Shown: in pieces, positions 14,061 to 16,315 of the stretch | Layout of the letters: each line of letters opens with the position of its first letter | Numbering within the stretch: position 1 is the first letter of the stretch | NCBI GenBank assembly: GCA_023430705.1 | Contig: JAEYZJ010000058.1 | Span: 1-16,315 of the forward strand | DNA length: 16,315 bases | Direction of reading: 5' to 3' | Origin: Pseudomonadota bacterium | GTDB lineage: Bacteria > Pseudomonadota > Alphaproteobacteria > Rhizobiales > Devosiaceae | Notes under the pieces: model-generated | The model's input: the letters and a program-made list of their open reading frames with translations, nothing else | Database searches by the model: none | Told to the model about the DNA's origin: nothing | Position numbers and translations under genes: made by a program

Positions 14061-16315
14061 ATGAGCATCCAGTCTCAGAACGAACGCGGCGGGGCCATCG
14101 CCGGGCTGTTCGTGCGCCGGCCGGTGCTCGCCATCGTGGTCAGCTGCCTGATCATCGTCGGCGGGCTCGCCGCGTTCTTCGGCGTCGAGGTCCGCGAGCT
14201 GCCCAGCGTCGAGCGTCCCACCCTCTCGATCAGCACCAGCTTTTCCGGCGCCGCGGCCGAGACGGTCGACCGCGAGATCACCGCCGAGATCGAAGGCGTG
14301 GTGGCGCGCATCCAGGGCGTCGCCTCGATCTCGTCGGACTCGTCCTACGGGCGCAGCCGCGTGTCGATGACCTTCAACGACGGCACCAACCTCGACAACG
14401 CCACCTCCGACATCCGCGACGCGCTCGGGCGCATCGCCAACCGGCTGCCCGAGGGGGCGGACACCCCGGTCATCGTCAAGGCGGACTCCAACGCGCAGGC
14501 GATCATCCAGCTCGCCGTGACCTCCGAGACGCTCGGCAAGGACGAGCTGACGCAGCTGGTCGAGAACACCATTTCCGAGCGGCTGGCGGCCGTGCCCGGC
14601 GTCGCCGACGTGCAGGTCAACGGCAGCCAGGACAAGAGCTTCGAGATCGACGTCGACCAGATCAAGCTCGCGAGCCTGGGCCTGACGGTGGCGGACATCC
14701 GCAACGCGCTCTCGACCATGGCCTTCGACAGCCCGGCGGGATCGCTCAACGGCGCCAACCAGAACATCGCCATCCGCGCCGTCGCCGAGGTGAACACGCC
14801 CGAGGAATTCGAGAACATCACCATCAAGGGCAATACCCGGCTCGGCGATGTCGCGACGGTGGTGTTCACGGCCGGGGCGGCCAATTCGGGGCTGCGCACG
14901 GACGGCAAGTCGGGCATCGGGCTCGGCATCGTGCGGCAGGCGCAGTCGAACACGGTCGATATCTCCGAGGGCGTCCGCAAGGCGGTGGACGAGCTGCGGG
15001 CCCAGCTGCCGCAGGTGGACATCAACATCTCGTCCGACGAGTCGGTGTTCATCTCGGGCGCCATCCACGAGGTGGAGCGCTCGCTGCTGATCGCGGTCGT
15101 CGGCGTCATCATCATCATCTACCTGTTCCTGCTCGACTGGCGGGCGACGATCATTCCCGCGCTGACCATGCCGGTGGCGCTGATCGGCACGGTGGCCGGC
15201 ATCTATGCCTTCGGCTTCTCGCTCAACATCCTGACCCTGCTGGCGCTGGTGATCGCCACCGGCCTCGTCGTCGACGACGCCATCGTCGTGCTCGAGAACA
15301 TCACCCGCAGGCGCGCCATGGGACTGGGCCCGCGCGCCGCAGCCGTGCTCGGCACGCAGGAAGTGTTCTTCGCCGTGGTCGCCACCACGGTGACGCTGGC
15401 CGCGGTGTTCATCCCGATCTCGTTCCTGCCCGGGCAGACGGGGCTGCTGTTCCGCGAGTTCGGCATCACGCTGGCCATCTCGGTGGGGCTCTCGGCGGTG
15501 GTGGCGCTGTCGCTCGCCCCGATGCTGGCCTCGCGCATGCTGAAGCCGCATGTCGAGCGCCCGCCCAACCTGCTGCAGCGCTTCGGCGGCGTGCTGGCGG
15601 GATTTTATCGCCGCACGCTCCATGTCGCGCTCGACAATCCGGTGGTGGTGATCGTCGCCGCAGTGATCCTCGCGGCGGCGGCCTGGGGCCTGTTCGGGAC
15701 GCTGAAGCAGGAGCTGACCCCGCCCGAGGACCGCGCCTCGATCGCCATCAGCGTCAGCGCGCCGGCTACCGTGAGCCTCGATTTCACCCGCACCCAGATG
15801 CAGAAGATCGAGGACCTCCTCACGCGCTACAAGGAGAGCGGCGAGGCGACGAGCGTGTTCTCGATCTCCGGCTTCGGCTCCAACACCAATTCCGGCTTCA
15901 TCATCATGACGCTGGCCGACTGGGAGGAGCGCAGCCGCACGCAGCAGCAGATCACCGCCGAGGTGCAGCAGTTGCTCACCGAGGTCCCGGGCGTGCGCGC
16001 CAATATCCGCCAGGGCAACAGCCTCGGCATCCGCGGCGGCGGCTCCGGACTGCAGTTCGCGCTCGTCGGCGACAACTACCAGACGCTGGCCGACGCGGCG
16101 CAGCAGATCAAGAGCCGCCTCGAAGCGGACGACAAGTGGGGCCGTGTCTCGGTGAACTACGAGACCACCCAGCCGCAGATGACGCTCAGCATCGACCGGG
16201 ACAAGGCGGCCCAGCTCGGCATCGACATCAACGGCCTCGGCACGACCATGCAGGCCATGATCGACGGCTCGAACGTGGGCACGGTGTTCATCAACGACCA
16301 GAGCTACTCGGTGCG
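14061..16315 (+). CDS. RND efflux permease subunit (AcrB/MexF-like), cut by window end
   Basis: This is the first 751 codons of a protein normally about 1,030-1,050 residues long, a proton-driven inner-membrane transporter of the hydrophobe/amphiphile efflux (HAE-1) class. The frame is open from the ATG to the window end. Visible features are a first membrane helix (about 22-41, VLAIVVSCLIIVGGLAAFF), the porter domain with LPSVERPTLSISTSFSG (48-64) and PGVADVQVNGSQ, and a second membrane block starting at SLLIAVVGVIIIIYLFLLDW. LVIATGLVVDDAIVVLEN contains the proton-relay pair D405-D406, equivalent to AcrB D407/D408. A second porter half begins after the helix ending near QELTPPEDR. GGGAGGGG lies 7 nt upstream of the ATG. 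It pairs with the adaptor gene upstream. RND family is certain; whether it exports drugs or another solute is open. Confidence 0.96.
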   Translation, partial: MSIQSQNERGGAIAGLFVRRPVLAIVVSCLIIVGGLAAFFGVEVRELPSVERPTLSISTSFSGAAAETVDREITAEIEGVVARIQGVASISSDSSYGRSRVSMTFNDGTNLDNATSDIRDALGRIANRLPEGADTPVIVKADSNAQAIIQLAVTSETLGKDELTQLVENTISERLAAVPGVADVQVNGSQDKSFEIDVDQIKLASLGLTVADIRNALSTMAFDSPAGSLNGANQNIAIRAVAEVNTPEEFENITIKGNTRLGDVATVVFTAGAANSGLRTDGKSGIGLGIVRQAQSNTVDISEGVRKAVDELRAQLPQVDINISSDESVFISGAIHEVERSLLIAVVGVIIIIYLFLLDWRATIIPALTMPVALIGTVAGIYAFGFSLNILTLLALVIATGLVVDDAIVVLENITRRRAMGLGPRAAAVLGTQEVFFAVVATTVTLAAVFIPISFLPGQTGLLFREFGITLAISVGLSAVVALSLAPMLASRMLKPHVERPPNLLQRFGGVLAGFYRRTLHVALDNPVVVIVAAVILAAAAWGLFGTLKQELTPPEDRASIAISVSAPATVSLDFTRTQMQKIEDLLTRYKESGEATSVFSISGFGSNTNSGFIIMTLADWEERSRTQQQITAEVQQLLTEVPGVRANIRQGNSLGIRGGGSGLQFALVGDNYQTLADAAQQIKSRLEADDKWGRVSVNYETTQPQMTLSIDRDKAAQLGIDINGLGTTMQAMIDGSNVGTVFINDQSYSV

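Noticed and set aside
13815..15623. Minus-strand open frame of 602 codons opposite the efflux permease
   Set aside because: Asp/His/Arg-rich antisense shadow of the RND permease gene, whose frame is intact on the plus strand.

Overview
This 16.3 kb, GC-rich window looks like the chromosome of an alphaproteobacterium, most likely of the order Hyphomicrobiales. The evidence is the strong G/C preference at third codon positions, the character of EttA and the Cu/Zn superoxide dismutase, and two perfect matches to the GGAAC-N16/17-CGTT promoter read by the alphaproteobacterial general-stress sigma factor EcfG. I cannot name the genus with confidence.

Positions 1-2096 look like an accessory patch. 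A gene-free, G-run-rich stretch (1-246) is followed by a PemK/MazF-type toxin with its DUF3018 (MazE-like) antitoxin on the minus strand. A perfect 14-bp palindrome abuts the antitoxin ribosome-binding site and is a likely autoregulatory operator. Next is a cytosolic 5'-nucleotidase I (cN-I) family gene whose base composition is clearly lower in GC than everything to its right, which suggests horizontal acquisition.

Positions 2097-9526 are mostly minus-strand. ettA (a ribosome-associated ABC-F ATPase) is followed 2 nt later by a ceramidase-fold hydrolase without a signal peptide. A divergent, apparently truncated outer-membrane beta-barrel gene stops 4 nt short of a convergent gene for a soluble protein that pairs a methyl-accepting chemotaxis signalling tip (N-terminal) with a Cache-like sensor (C-terminal). 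Upstream of that, and apparently in one transcription unit with it, are a DUF2461 gene and an FdhF/YdeP-type molybdopterin oxidoreductase, overlapping by one base.

From 9697 rightward all genes are on the plus strand. They are a periplasmic Cu/Zn superoxide dismutase (perfect EcfG promoter, strong hairpin after the gene), a cysteine hydrolase overlapping a GlxA-family AraC regulator by 4 nt, an ankyrin-repeat protein whose own EcfG-type promoter lies across the end of the regulator gene, and an RND efflux pair (periplasmic adaptor and permease, the latter cut by the window end). The right half therefore combines oxidative-stress defence, general-stress control and drug/solute efflux.

No tRNA, rRNA, CRISPR array, insertion sequence or phage gene was recognised. 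No gene-free stretch exceeds 300 bases. The observations I would check first are the two EcfG promoters, the palindromic toxin-antitoxin operator, the reversed chemoreceptor architecture, and the EttA/ceramidase coupling. I did not find a convincing multi-gene system that is clearly new.
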